Below, piece by piece: positions 11,225 through 23,500 of a stretch of DNA of 64,000 nt; positions within the stretch are counted from its first letter, which is position 1; each line of letters starts with the position of its first letter. The position numbers were made by a program, and so were the translations under genes. The DNA is from Monodelphis domestica (lineage: Eukaryota; Chordata; Mammalia; Didelphimorphia; Didelphidae). Location of the stretch: NCBI RefSeq assembly GCF_027887165.1, contig NC_077227.1, positions 84,156,930 through 84,220,929 on the forward strand, read 5' to 3'. A model generated the notes under the pieces. The model saw nothing but the letters and a program-made list of their open reading frames with translations. It was not told the DNA's origin and did not search any database.

Positions 11225-11600
11225 TTATTAAGGTACTAGTTGGATTAGATGACTTCTCGGGTCTCTTCCAGCTCTGATATTCTGCTGAGTTTACTAGTTA
11301 CGTGACCATGGGCAAGTAATTTTAATCTTTCTGGGCCTCAATTTCCATATATGTTAGATTGAAATAATACTCTCTTCTTGTGATTATATGAAGATCCAAT
11401 CAGTCATATATCTACAGGGGCAATAATTTGGAAATGAGTAACTGAATAATTATAGCTAAGATGAACATAGTACTTTAGAGGTTACAAAACATTTCTCTTA
11501 TAACTTCTCTGAGAGCTATTAGCACTCTCATTCCACAGATTACAAAACTGAGATTCATAAGGGTGAATTTACTGGTTCATAGCTAGTTGGTGTTAAATAT
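11225..11600. repeat. MIR fragments in both orientations
   Basis: 11270-11420 is plus-strand MIR ('gtgaccatgggcaagtaatt', then 'tctttctgggcctcaatttc'). 11455-11600 resembles the MIR3 3' part ('gttacaaaacatttctctta', 'ttccacagattacaaaactg'). Confidence 0.5.
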
Positions 11601-11904
11601 AAAGAATTTTTGTTTGACACATTCTTGCCTTGGAATTCATTAGTTCCTTGGGGAGAAGATAGTTTCCTACTTTGGATTGGTGCCAACTCTCAGTTTTCTG
11701 TGCCTTGAAGGGGAACATTGGTTGCCCTGGATAACTGAAAACTACTCCTGATCTTCCCAGTTTAGTCAGGCTGTGATTTGTTCCATTTCCTGTGATTGTG
11801 GGGGAGTGAAAGGCAGAGATCATTAGAGCAAAAGGGCCTTAGGGTTCAGCTGGTTCAGTCACTTCATTTTATAGCTGAGAATCTCAGTACTCCAAGTAGG
11901 AGTT
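11601..11904. other. No recognised feature
   Basis: Unique-looking sequence with no repeat family or splice-supported open frame. Confidence 0.4.
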
Positions 11905-12312
11905 GGTCAGTCAGTCATCAAGACTTTATTAAGTGCTTACCATGTTCCAGGAGAGAGAAAGAAGAAGAAAAGAGAAGAGAGAAGGGGAGGAAAGGAGAGA
12001 GGAGAGGGAAGAGGAGAAGAGGGAGAGAGACAGAGAGAAAGAAGAGGAGAGAAGAGAAGAAAAAGAAGAGAGGAATGAAGGAGAGAGGAGAGGGCAAAAG
12101 GGAAGGGGAAGAGAGAGACAGATAGAGAAAGAAAGACAGACAGAGAGAGAGACACACACACAGAGATAGTCAGAGAGAGAAAGAAGAGGAAGAGGAAAGA
12201 AAGAAAAGGAGAGGAAGGAAGGAGAGGGGAAAGGGAGAGGACAGGGAAAAGGGAAAGGAAACAGGAGGGTAGAGAGACAGACAGGGAGGGGGGGAAGGAG
12301 GGGAGAAAAGGA
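11905..12312 (+). repeat. L2 tail stub followed by a purine-rich (GA) tract
   Basis: 11905-11950 is a short antisense L2 tail ('agactttattaagtgcttac'). From 11950 to 12312 nearly every base is A or G, in irregular GAGA, GGAA and GAAG units, with a CACACA interruption near 12150. Open frames across it (K/R/E-rich or S/L/F-rich) are compositional artefacts. Confidence 0.9.
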
Positions 12313-13020
12313 TGGCTTTAGGGTACTTCTGGGTTCATAGAGAACTCTCTGGTGCTGACATTTTCTCAGTCAAAGCATATCAGCTCCTATTCTACCACTA
12401 CAGTGTTAAAGATGTGGTGGAGGCAATGAGAGGTTGGCTGCATGACAGTGTTCTGTTGCCAGTATGTATCAGATGCAGGACTTGAACCCAAATGGTCCTA
12501 ATTCTCAGACCAGCTCTATATCCATTATACCTGGCTACCAAGGTGTTTGTACATGGGCTAATGTCTCTGGACCTCAGTTTCTCCCTCTGTAAAATGAATG
12601 TGGGAGAAGGAGCTATACCAAACAGTTTTAAAAGGACTTTTTAGTGATGTATTCTGTGGCCCAATGGCAATTTCCTGAAGATCTACACCATATTTGTCTC
12701 ATGATGTAGTGGAAAGAATGTGATTCTTGGGATCAGGAGATTAAGGTTTATAACTGGGTTCTAACACTTACTAGCTGTAAAAATTTTCTGACCCTCAGTT
12801 ACTTTGTCTACAAAATAGAGATGGGTACTTTTATTCCCTACTACTACCTAGCAATCTGGATGCCATCCCCTAGTCTTCTAACATTATATAGGTATCAGAG
12901 TAGCACTTGGAAGGTTAAACCTGAGGGGTAGATATTATGGAAGATTGTAGACAAGTGATGTAGTTTGAGAAAGTATGGACAGGTTGTAATTGGTGCCATT
13001 GAGAAGTGAAGCCACATTGG
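12313..13020. repeat. MIR fragments in mixed orientation
   Basis: 12470-12535 is antisense MIR ('caggacttgaacccaaatgg'). 12545-12605 is sense ('ctctggacctcagtttctcc'). 12690-12830 is sense ('gaccctcagttactttgtct'). The rest shows nothing recognisable. Confidence 0.5.
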
Positions 13021-13024
13021 TCCA

Positions 13025-13200
13025 GTAGGTGGTGGAATTGATAGAGTGTCAAGCCTGGAGTTGGAAAGACCTGGGTTCAAATTTTTCTACCTGTGTGACC
13101 CTAGGCAAGTCACTTAACCCCCACAGCCTAGCCCTTGACACTCCTCTGTCTTAGAACTGATACTAAGACAGATGGTAAGAGTTTAAAAAGAATAAAAGAG
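13025..13200 (+). mobile_element. SINE1-type element
   Basis: 'caagcctggagttggaaaga', 'ctgtgtgaccctaggcaagt', 'aacccccacagcctagccct' and a diverged tail 'gatactaagacagatggtaa' in the SINE1 order. Confidence 0.8.
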
Positions 13201-14020
13201 TAGCCACATCAGTGGCATCATGGAACCATTGAACTACTATTCACTTCACCAAATGGTTATAGGAATAGCAGTTTGTGAAACACAAAGAGTTACATAGAAA
13301 TGCGAGGTTTTTTTATTATGATTATAGCCTTCCATGCTACACCCTTGCTCTGTCTGCCCCTTTCAGGAATCATGCCAGCACTTCTGCCCTTTCCCACACT
13401 CCCAGTGAGCTGGCTAAAGACAGTAATTGTCTTGGTCTGTTAGCCCTTTCAGAACCCACTGCACATGTTTATCCTTGGTCTGCGACAGTCTGCTATTTTC
13501 AACTCAATTTGTTGGACTGGGGCATAGCAATACAAACTGTGAAGGCCTGGGCTTTCTAACCCAACACAGCATTCTGGCACGAAAACCTCTCATTAACAGT
13601 CTTTGGTGCCCTCCAATCCCTCTGCAGTGGCAGGACAGTTAATGTCAATAAATAATGTTTTGCTTTGCTGACTCCATCCTCACTAGAGGGAAGGGGCCAT
13701 GACTGGGAGGCTGCTGTGTTGGAGTTAGATGTCTTAAAATTCAGCCAAACCCCCATTTTCTGTAGATGGCTTGAACCTACTGAACAATGAAGAAGACAAC
13801 TCTACGGAGGGGAAGGATCATTACAGATTAAAGAACATTTAAAATACACAGGCGAGTCTCATTCAAAAGCCAAAGGAATTATCAGAAGTGGATAATTCCA
13901 TTTCTACTTTGTTTGGAAAGGCACCGAGTTTACTTGAGTTTGAGTCCAAGTTACATAGCTGTGATAGGGAAAGGAACCCCATATTTTAACTCTCTACCTT
14001 GTCTAGAGTATTATAGATGT
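13201..14020. other. Unique sequence
   Basis: No repeat recognised. Frames of 60-94 codons on both strands have no splice signals in register, and I treat them as chance. Confidence 0.4.
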
Positions 14021-14021
14021 G

Positions 14022-14210
14022 TGGTATCAAATTCAAATAAGAATGGGAGCCACTAAACTATACATTAGGATCCCAGTGAGCTGTATATTGACCTAGAAAA
14101 CATATTAATATCATCTGTTTTATTATATTTTTATTAATTTTATTACACATTTCCAAATTACATTTTGATCTGGTTCAGACCATAGTTGGAATGAAGCTGC
14201 ATGTTTGAGG
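14022..14210 (+). mobile_element. Non-autonomous DNA transposon-like repeat, copy 1
   Basis: It matches 42105-42320: 'ggtatcaaattcaaataaga' / 'tgtcaaactcaaatagg' at the left, 'atattgac(c/t)tag' in the middle, then a T-rich block ending 'acacatttccaaattac' / 'aaacatttccaaattac'. The tail 'gctgcatgtttgagg' partly mirrors the head. This looks like a hAT-type MITE, but terminal repeats and an 8-bp duplication are not clear. Confidence 0.5.
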
Positions 14211-14289
14211 AGTTGGAGCTCTGCATTGAGTCGATTATCTGCATGGATGATTGTATACTAAGAGCTCCCTATGCAGATGAAATCACACA

Positions 14290-14625
14290 TGATGGGAAAA
14301 GGGGGAGAGGAGAGGGAGAAAGAGAGAGAGGGAAGAAATGCAGAAAGGGAAAGGGGGAAAGGAGGAAAAGAGAAGATAGGAATAAAGGAGGAGAGAGAGA
14401 AGGGAGAAAGGGTTGGGAGAGGCAGAGAGGGAGAGACAAGTGGAGAGTAGGAGAGGGATAAAAGAGAGGAAAAGAGTGAGAAAGGAGAGAGGAAGAGAGG
14501 GAGACAGGGAGAGGATGGGGAAGAAAGGAAAAAGAGAGAAAGGAAGGGAAGAGGAGAAAAAAGGAGGGCAGGAACAAGTGGAAAGGAGGAGATGGTGAGA
14601 AGGGAAGAAAGAGAAAATATAGTGG
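14290..14625 (+). repeat. Purine-rich (GGA/GAGA) tract
   Basis: About 330 bp of almost uninterrupted A/G with short units GGGAGA, GGAAAG and GAGAGA. The 60-100 codon frames here are compositional artefacts. Confidence 0.9.
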
Positions 14626-16210
14626 ATTTAGAAGTATTAAAAAATCAAAGATAAAAGAAAAAATTAAGACCCATGTTTATCTTTGGATTAGGGGGTTGGT
14701 GACTATTGAACCCCCCAATCTATTGATTATTTGAATAATTTAAACTTTTTCTTTTAAAAATATTCTTCTTTTTCTGCCTTTTCCTACTTACAATGATGCT
14801 TTAACTCCTTTTTATCAGATATTATAGAAGAGTTTCTAGGAGTGTATCTCTGGAGTCAAGCCGTCTCAGAATGTCCTAAAAGCCAAATTCACTGTACAAA
14901 CATATTCTGCCTGTCCTTAAGTGGTTCTATAAAAACACATTAGTTGAAATTCATGAGAGGGTGCAGTCAGTTTCATAGGAACAATGTTCTGATGAGCAAT
15001 CAGGCTTTTAGCTGGGTACTTTTTGACTCTCCAATGGGGCTTGATTTCCATGTTTCAGGGAGTTAATGCCCAATTATGTTTGCCAGAGCACTCTGGCATT
15101 GAGGGCATATGTGCCTGTGTGTGGAAGCAAGTGTTCATACTTCTAGTCTCACACATTCATTCTGATACTTAATCTTAACTTGGTACCTAAATGTCCAAGT
15201 CAACAGATAGCTTTGATCTCTCCAATCAGAATTTGAGTTCCATGAGGCGCACAATAGGTGCTGAATAACTTTATACCTCCCCCATCTCTAACACTATTTC
15301 CCAGGTCAACTGATTCTTGAATATGGCTAATTTCATTGATTTATCTTTATTTTAATTAGCCCACATTCCAGAGGGGCCCTTTTCTGACTTCTCCAGATTC
15401 TGAGTATGCTCCCAAATGAATGATTGTAGTCTCCCGTTTGCAATGTCAACCAAAGAACCTTCAGATGAGTCAGACTTACTTACATCTTACCTTGTGACAT
15501 TTACTTGCTCTCTGCCTGCCAGGTTGATGCTCTCTATCTGGGGAAGGGCTTGTCCAAAGAAAATAACCCCGTGTTGGCATTTGGACTAGTCATTAATATT
15601 CCATTCCTGTCAGTGGCAAAAGACTACTTTGAGGGGGAAAATAAACAGATCATAGCCATTGTTTTCTATCCATTGTTCTGTGTCTGGACTTAGTAGCAAA
15701 GGTGTGATTCAAGACAAGAGTGATTCTGGAAATCAGAAGCTTCTCATCTTACAGGAAATTCTGCAGGCAAAGGTAAAGGGCATGTTTTTTGGCAGGGGGA
15801 TGTTTCTGGCTCAACTTCCCTTTGTGTTATCCCTCCCAAGGGACTCCCTCCCTTCACTGACTTGATGAGCTGAGTCAGCCTGGCTGGAAGGAACATAGTG
15901 CCTGGACCTTGGCGGCCTGGCTCCCAGCAGTCACCCTCAGTGCCCAGAGAAGCCTGGCTGGCTTGGGGGAGGGCTGGGAACAGCACAAAGGACAAGGAAG
16001 GAAAGAGAAAGCCACTGAGGCATAGGCACACAGAGGTGGGAAAACCTCAGGAAAAAACTGCCCACTTTCCTCATCATGGAGGCTCTCCTGGGTGATTTCT
16101 TCTTTTTGCTACCTACCTCTGTGGGGTATGACTTCTCTGACAGCTTTGCCTTAAAGTGGTTGAAACAATTTTGTTTTTTCCCCAAGGGTTCTTGGTAACT
16201 ATAAAGGGGG
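14626..16210. other. Unique sequence with a local GC rise near 15.85-16.1 kb
   Basis: No repeat recognised except a short sense L2-like tail near 15230-15290. The part from about 15860 to 16100 is clearly richer in G+C than its surroundings and contains a palindromic AP-1/MARE-like word (15869-15879). It may be regulatory; nothing in it is convincingly coding. Confidence 0.4.
15869..15879. promoter_or_regulatory. Possible Maf/NF-E2 (T-MARE) or AP-1 site
   Basis: The word 'gctgagtcagc' is a perfect 11-bp palindrome containing the AP-1 core TGAGTCA and matching the inner part of the T-MARE consensus. Short motifs occur by chance, so functional status is unknown. Confidence 0.25.
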
Positions 16211-16214
16211 GGAC

Positions 16215-16345
16215 ACAAATCATAGGATTTTAGGACAGAGAGTTCTAAGGAGCCTTAGAGAGAGCCCAACCCTCTCACTTTAAAGAGGAAGAGACTGAAA
16301 CTAGGGAAAAGTGACTTGCTGGAGGTCACAAAGCAGAATTTTTGT
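16215..16345 (-). repeat. MIR fragment, antisense
   Basis: 'aggagccttagagagagccc' then 'aggaagagactgaaactagg' and 'gacttgctggaggtcacaaa' read as the MIR core in reverse. Confidence 0.6.
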
Positions 16346-17527
16346 TTCTCAGGACTTGACTATTAGGAAAACTGAAGTTACCTTTAATGTCTCAGACTCC
16401 TTTTTATGCCTTCAGCTTCTTTTTGGTTTGTCTTAGGGTTGTCACTTGATTCCCCATAAATGACAGAAAGAGCGAGAATTCCAGGGTCCTGGGGTGGCAG
16501 GGGAGACAGGCACAGGTGGGGAAATAGGACCAGTCTTTAATCCTTGGCAGCCCAAGCTTTGGAACTCATTGCACTGGGGATAGGGGTGGGAGCTAAAGTG
16601 GACATCCTTTCTCTATATCCTATTCCCTTCTGTTTTTATGGAAATAGCCCTGACTTAACATCATTTCTATTGGCCTCGGTTTCCTTATCTGTAAAACAAA
16701 GCACTTTATTAAATATCTAGGCTCAAAGACTCCATTCAATTCTGACATTTTATGGTTGGACCTATGAAATTTTATTCTTAGTTAAGCCTAATTATTAAAC
16801 TACCTACTTGTACCATATGTTATGGTGTTAATGGTTGGCAACTCTTCCCAGCATTTTAATAGAGGCCTTCTGTGCCTTGTTGCATTGGCAGAACTAGGAT
16901 AAGACTAGAATTCAGAGGGTGTTTTGCGGCAGGGAGATCTTGAACCCTCTCAAAACATTTCCATACAGACAGCAGCTTGTTCCATTTAAAAGTAGGGCTG
17001 GCCCTGGTCTCTCCAATAGGAATTTGGGAAGCTTAGCCATCTGGATTCAGTGCAAAGGTCAGTGCCAGTCCAATCTGGGACATTTCTCCAGCTAAGAAAG
17101 CTTGTAGTATCTTTGTTTTTTTAAAACTGGTTCGGGGTTCAGGTCTCATGATTCAGTTAGGCTCTGTATCCTCTTGGCCACTGGTGAATTCAACAAATAA
17201 TCATTACACTTTTACGCGCATATAGTATTTTAAAGTTGTAAAGCCTTTCACATTCCCACTGAGACACTTAGGCTTGATGCCCCATTTGGAGCTGCCCAAA
17301 GGGGCACCTGGAAGTCCTCTTCTACTCATTAACATACCAGGGGGTGAGTGCCAGTAAGAGGAAGCATTAGAAGCCCATGATATCCATAGTTAGCACTTCC
17401 TAAACTGGATGGAACTCCCAGTCACTGCCCAGAATGACCTTTTTATGTAGAATCAGAGGAAGGGAAAAAGAGGAAAAAATATATGGTGCCCTCAAGCTCT
17501 CCTGAGTCCCCTATGGCTAGTTGGAGA
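16346..17527. other. Mostly unique sequence
   Basis: A short MIR scrap lies at 16650-16700 ('tggcctcggtttccttatct'). No gene, RNA or intact repeat is visible in the remainder. Confidence 0.4.
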
Positions 17528-17545
17528 TTGAACAACCATTTTTTA

Positions 17546-18631
17546 TTTTATTTTATTTTTTTGGAAAATTTTATTTAATTTAGAATATTTTCCCATGGTT
17601 ACAAGATTTGTGTTCTTTCCCTCCATTCCCCCAATCCCCTCCCATAGCTGATGCGCAATTCCACTGGGTTTTACATGTGTCATTGATCAAGACCTATTTC
17701 CATATTATTGTGATTTTTGATTTTTGCATTAGGGTGATTGCTTAGTTTACATCCCCAATCATATCTCCATCAACCCATGTGATCAAGCAGTTTTTTTTTC
17801 TGCGTTACTCACAGTTCTTTCTCTGGATGTGGATAGTGTTCTTTCTCATAAGTCCCTCAGAATTGTCCTGGATCATTGCATTGCTGCTAGTAGAGAAGTC
17901 CATTACATTCAATTGTACCACAGTGTGTCAGTCTCTGTGTACAATATTCTCCAGGTTCTGCTCCTTTCACTCTGCATCATTTCCTGGAGGTCATTCCAGT
18001 TCACATGGAATTCCACCACTTCTTTATTCCTTTGAGCACAATAGTATTCCATCACCAACATATACCACAATTTGTTCAGCCATTCCCCAATTGGAGGGCA
18101 TCCCCTCATTTCCCAATTTTTTTTGCCACCAAAAGGAGTGCAGCTATGAATATTCTTGTACAAATTTTTTCCTTATTATCTCTTTGGGGTACAAACCCAG
18201 CAGTGTTATGGCTGGATGAAAGGGCAGACAGTCTTTTAGCGCCCTTTGGGCATAACTCCAAATTGCCTTCCAGAATGGTTGGATCAATTCACAACTCCAC
18301 CAGCAATGTATTTATGTCCCAATTTTGCTACATCCCCCCCCAAATTTATTATTTTCCTTTGCTGTGATATTATCCAATCTGATAGGTGTGAGACAGTACC
18401 TTACAGTTATTTTGATTTGCATTTCTCTAATTATAAGAGATTTAGAACACTTTTTCTTGAGCTTATTAATAGTTTTGATTTCTTTGACTGAAAATTGCCT
18501 ATTCATGTCCCTTGCCCATTTATCAATTGGGGAATGTCTTGATTTTTTTGTATAATTGATTTAGCTCTTTATAAATTTGAGTAATTAGAGCTTTGTCAGA
18601 GGTTTTTGTTATAAAGATTTTTCCCCCAATT
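17546..18631 (-). mobile_element. 5'-truncated L1 insertion with a perfect 18-bp duplication
   Basis: On the minus strand this is the 3' end of an L1: part of ORF2, the ORF2 C-terminal domain, a short 3'UTR and an A-rich tail (T-rich at 17539-17570). The minus-strand translation contains recognisable L1 ORF2p C-terminal pieces such as 'IREMQIKITVRYCLTPIR' (within 18312-18506) and 'LWYMLVMEYYCAQRNKE' (within 17909-18163), in different frames, so it is dead. An exact 18-bp word, beginning 'ttgaacaacca', flanks it at 17528-17545 and 18632-18649. It is the longest fairly young L1 here. Confidence 0.95.
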
Positions 18632-18649
18632 TTGAACAACCATTTTTTA

Positions 18650-19578
<929 letters not shown>

Positions 19579-20189
19579 ATTAATGTATTTATAAATCTGG
19601 TAAAAGCTTCCAGGTGAATTTTTATTTATAACAATTACTATAATGTGAGGTTGGTAGAACAAGTTATTAATATCTCCATTTTAGAGAAGGGGAAACTGAG
19701 GCTTAGCAACATAGCATATTTTAGTTCTATCTTTAAGGCAACTATCTATCTCTTCTACCTTTGGGAAATAATGTAGTGGAGCATTTTTGCCATAAGGAAT
19801 AATAAGAATAGAGAGTTGAGACAAACGTGGGAAGACTTGTCTGAGTTGATTAGGAATGAAGAAAGGGGACCAGACAAACTTTCATTTTCCTAGACAGTAT
19901 GGTTGGAACCTAGAGACTTTTCCCAAATCAATCAAAAGCAATATTCAGAAATCTCAAATTTCTTTCCCAACACCTCTCTTCCACTAGAAAAGGGATTGGA
20001 TTCCTTCCCTTCCTCTCCCTCAAGTTTCTTAGTATAGTACCTACCCTTTGAGGTCCCTTCAAGCCCTAACTCCTATAGTTCCTGTGAAATGGCAGCTTTT
20101 TCTCATTAAGAAATAGATTATCTATACTATAGAATTTATTGAGTCGTCATTTAATAAATATGGAATGAATGAAGGAGTAGATGAATGAT
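19579..20189. other. Unique sequence
   Basis: Contains only a short MIR-like scrap at 19675-19710 ('tttagagaaggggaaactga'). Nothing else recognised. Confidence 0.4.
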
Positions 20190-20335
20190 GAGAGTTAGGA
20201 CATTAGGGATTATCTAGCAGTCCAACCTTCTCCTTTTACTGAAGAGAAAAACGAGGCTCAGAGAAATTAATTAGCTTTCCAAATCCACATAGCCACTTTG
20301 TGGCAGAGGCCAGAGGCACATCTAGGTTTCCTGAT
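20190..20335 (-). repeat. MIR fragment, antisense
   Basis: 'ttaggacattagggattatc', 'gaaaaacgaggctcagagaa' and 'ccaaatccacatagccactt' follow the MIR order in reverse. Confidence 0.6.
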
Positions 20336-20399
20336 TATTTGCCTAGAGTTCTTTCCATTTACCTTTGAAGATTTTCTTTCACTCCCCACTCCCCCTATT

Positions 20400-20565
20400 T
20401 AAAAAAAGGAAACGTTTACTTTCTATCTTAACTCTAAATCAGAAGGGCAGGGGTTAGGCAAATGGGATTAAGTGACTTGACTAGGGTCACAGCTAGGAAG
20501 TGTTGGGGGCTAGATTTGAACCCATGGCATGCTATTCATTGTGCTACCCAGTGGCTCCCACTCCA
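20400..20565 (-). mobile_element. SINE1-type element, minus strand
   Basis: A-rich start then 'gggttaggcaaatgggatta', 'gacttgactagggtcacagc', 'tagatttgaacccatggcat' and 'gctacccagtggctcc' give the SINE1 reverse complement. Confidence 0.8.
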
Positions 20566-20678
20566 CTTCCCTACAAACCTTTTCTCATTTCCTCTAGCTT
20601 GGTAATAGGTTGCTTTTTCAGTCCCTCTGGCTTGCTTTAAGCTTTCTGTCAGGTGGAATGAGCTCAGACTGGCTCCTG

Positions 20679-20880
20679 AGAGCTGGATTGTCAAATTTTC
20701 AGTGTGAGCATTTATTTACATCTCAGAAATAAGCAAATGCTACAAATCAAGACTTCACTGATAGTTTTTAAAAATGTTCGAACCTATAGAAGACAGTGAA
20801 GAAAATGTTAATAATTCAGATTATATTTAAAAGTGTGTCCTGTGTACTTCCAGAGGTTGTTAAACATTTACCAGCACAGC
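20679..20880 (-). repeat. Dispersed repeat family A, copy 1 (minus)
   Basis: Its reverse complement begins 'gctgtgctggtaaatgttta', includes 'tttgtagcatttgcttattt' and ends near 'aatttgacaatccagctctc'. The same order is seen at 39679-39905 and 52769-52990. The family is not named; the layout would fit an old non-autonomous DNA transposon. Confidence 0.65.
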
Positions 20881-21074
20881 CCTGGATAGGAGTGTAACTG
20901 CCCAGAGGGGGCTGTTAAAAGACTTCACTCTGAGCTTGCTGGGCATCATGCCTGGGCTCCTCATTGGAAACTTCCACATCCCAAAAGAGATTATTGGAAA
21001 AGAATACCAAAGGTGGGAAAATGATAATCATTTACCAACAACAGATAGGTTAAAAAAACCCCCAAACATCTGAA

Positions 21075-21185
21075 TTTAGAATTGGAAAACCCAGGTTCAA
21101 AACCCAATTCTACCATTTTCTAACTTACAATCTTGGGCAAATCACTTGCTGGTCTCAGTTTCCTCATGTGTAAAATGAGGTGGGG
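21075..21185 (+). repeat. MIR fragment
   Basis: 'aacccaggttcaaaacccaa', 'cttgggcaaatcacttgctg' and 'ctcagtttcctcatgtgtaa' follow the MIR order. Confidence 0.7.
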
Positions 21186-21860
21186 GGACCAGCTGTGTGA
21201 CATTTTGGCCAACTCATTTCTTTCTAGGCTTCTTTTTCTTCCTACACATGATAAGAGTTGATTTCTGAGGTCCCTTCAAAGCCCAACATCCTGTTATTTC
21301 TTGTGAAACTCTTGACCCTGTCACTCCAGCTATTTCTCATTGAAAGAATGGACTCATATATACTACAGAATTCAAGCAGCAGACCAGAATTGGACCCAAA
21401 CCCGAATTACTGGAATCCTACATCTTACAAGGTTCTGGGGTCATTTATCCTGGCTCACTGTATAGGTTTTACAAACATGATTTCAGCCAAATTTATGGGA
21501 TTTGGGCCTCAGCTAGCCAAGCCAAACTTACTAAAGCAAATAGGTTTTTTTCCTCCCTCTTTCTCTTTTCCTTCTCTCTCTCCTCCTCTAAAAGAAATCT
21601 CCTTTGAGTGTATAATTTATAGAACTCCCACAAGTTTCAGTTTGGCCATCTTCCCAAGAAAGAAAATATTTTCTTAGACTTTCCAATTCCCCCTTCCCCC
21701 CAACCCTTACCCCACCGAAGCTCTGAAAATCTAATTTACTGAGCAGCCCAGAAAGGCTGGAGAAACTGCTGATGAGGCAGACTTCTCTTCTCTCTTTCTC
21801 CGCACCATTAGGGGCTGAATATGCACTGATTTCTTGGGGATACGATAAGACTTTTCTATG
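21186..21860. other. Unique sequence holding a 139-codon chance frame
   Basis: The open frame at 21258-21677 (+) is one of the longest outside repeats, but I see no domain, no start context and no splice pattern. It contains a low-complexity CTTCTC stretch. I do not call it a gene. Confidence 0.4.
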
Positions 21861-21864
21861 TCAT

Positions 21865-21990
21865 AGAATTTTAGGCCTGGGTGATTCCTAGAAATCATAG
21901 AGTCGACTCCCTCTCCTTCTCCAAGAAGGACAGGAGAAAAAGAGTGACTTGGCCTAGGTCACACAGTAAGTTAGTAGAAGAATGGGGACC
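21865..21990 (-). repeat. MIR fragment, antisense
   Basis: 'catagaattttaggcctggg', 'cctagaaatcatagagtcga' and 'gacttggcctaggtcacaca' read as reverse MIR. Confidence 0.6.
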
Positions 21991-22018
21991 AGTAATATCA
22001 TCTTCTATACCCAAATAA

Positions 22019-22278
22019 AGGGGCAGCTAGGTGGTACAGTGGATAGAGTGCTGGGCCAGGAGTCAAGAAGACTCATCTCCCTGAGTTCAAATCTGATCTC
22101 AGGTACTTACTAGCTTTGTGATGCTGGGCAAGTCATTTATCCCTCTTTGCCTCAGTTTTCCCATCTGTAAAATGAGCTGGAGAAGGAAATGGCAAATCAC
22201 TCAAGTATCTTTGTCAAGAAAATCCAAAAAGTGTTATGGAAAGTTGGACATGATTGAAGAGACTGAACAACACCAAAA
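22019..22278 (+). mobile_element. MAR1-type SINE, full length
   Basis: Starts 'gggcagctaggtggtacagt', has a tRNA-like head with 'tgagttcaaatctgatctca', then 'gcctcagttttcccatctgt' and the MAR1 tail 'gctggagaaggaaatggcaa' to 'gttggacatgattgaagaga'. Flanked by a 12-bp near-perfect duplication ('atacccaaataa' at 22007-22018, 'atacccagataa' at 22279-22290). Confidence 0.9.
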
Positions 22279-22299
22279 ATACCCAGATAACTATACAAT

Positions 22300-22445
22300 T
22301 AAATTGTATAGTAGAAAAAGTATTGGCTCTGGAGTCAGAAGATCTGGGTTCTAGTCCAGCTTTTAATAATTACTACCTATGTGACTGTGGACAAGTTATG
22401 TATCCTTGCTGGGCCTCAGTTTCCTCACTGATGAAATGAGAGATC
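22300..22445 (+). repeat. MIR fragment
   Basis: 'gtattggctctggagtcaga', 'atgtgactgtggacaagtta' and 'gggcctcagtttcctcactg' are the MIR order in sense. Confidence 0.7.
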
Positions 22446-22449
22446 ATCA

Positions 22450-23500
22450 GCTCTTAGGCTTAAAGCTGAAAGAGATCTTGGAGGCAATCTAGTCTAGCTG
22501 CCTCCTATGATAGAAGTAAAAATCATACAATATCATTAGTGCTCTCCCTAAATGGGTGTGCTATTCAATGACACAGATCTCAGCCTATCCAGGCTTACCT
22601 ATCCTGAGGGATTCTTATCTACCTACTCCCATAATGTATTTGGAGTTTTCCTCAATGACTCTTGATATCACAAAGATGGCGATCCATGAAACAAAAAGTT
22701 AATCAACTATCTAAAAACAATTCCCCTTAATAGGCAGCAGATAGACAGGTATTCTTAGAATCTGGAAGACCTTTGTTCAAGTCCTATCCTTCTTTCACAT
22801 GCTGGTTGTGTGATCTTGGCTAAATTGATAAGAAGGCATTACTACAGTGGGCAAGGAAACTCCTCGCCATCAGATGCTTCTATCAATGCAATCACAGACT
22901 TGTCGAAAATAATCAGGAAGTTTGCATTTTAAGGTTTACAAAGTACTTTCCTCTTAATGACCCTGTGAAAAAACTAATAGAAGTTTTATTATACTCATTT
23001 TAAAGACAGTATAATGAAGGTTCATAGAGTTACGCCAGAGGAGTGGGAGGATGTTCCTAGGATCGTGGTTCTAAAGCCAGAAAGGACCTTAGAGATCACC
23101 TAGTCCAACTCTCCCATTATATAGACTAGAAAACTGAGTTCTAAAGAAATGAAGTGATTTGCCTATGGTCACAAAGATAGTATGTTGGCAGAGGTATGAT
23201 TTGAAATCAAGATCTATGCCCCCAAGCTTACCACTCCAAGTTGAATCTTTTTTCTACTCTACTATCCAGGATTAAACCCAGGTATCATGATCAACCTATT
23301 GGCTTCCATGATCTACAAAAGCTTTTACATTTATTATTATAGAAATGTTTGTGTATAAAACAAAATGATTCATTCTAGCACTGAGGCTCAGAGAGATAAC
23401 TGCTTTGCCCAAGGTGCATCCAAGTTATTGTGTGGCAAGATCAGCATTCAAGCCTACTTCTCTTGAATTGGGGCCAACATTCTTTCCATTGTAACATTCT
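22450..23500. repeat. Cluster of MIR fragments
   Basis: 22450-22500 antisense; 22735-22830 sense ('aatctggaagacctttgttc'); 22915-23030 MIR3-like ('ttaaggtttacaaagtactt'); 23065-23260 antisense ('gaaaggaccttagagatcac', 'gtgatttgcctatggtcaca'); 23380-23500 antisense ('ctgaggctcagagagataac'). Confidence 0.55.

Noticed and set aside
15522..15780. Possible exon after 'ctctctgcctgccag'
   Set aside because: The acceptor is good, but there is no matching donor in frame before a stop. The next donor-like word (15773) would need a different reading frame.
17274..17343. Possible small exon ending at a GTGAGT donor
   Set aside because: One frame is open for about 23 codons, but the acceptor side is weak and the G+C and length give no support.
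17779..18367. Plus-strand frames of 120-146 codons
   Set aside because: They are antisense shadows of the L1 ORF2 C-terminal region on the minus strand. The same holds for 42910-43247 and 49205-49443.
21258..21677. 139-codon plus-strand frame
   Set aside because: No domain, no plausible promoter or splice context, and a low-complexity centre. Chance is the best explanation.
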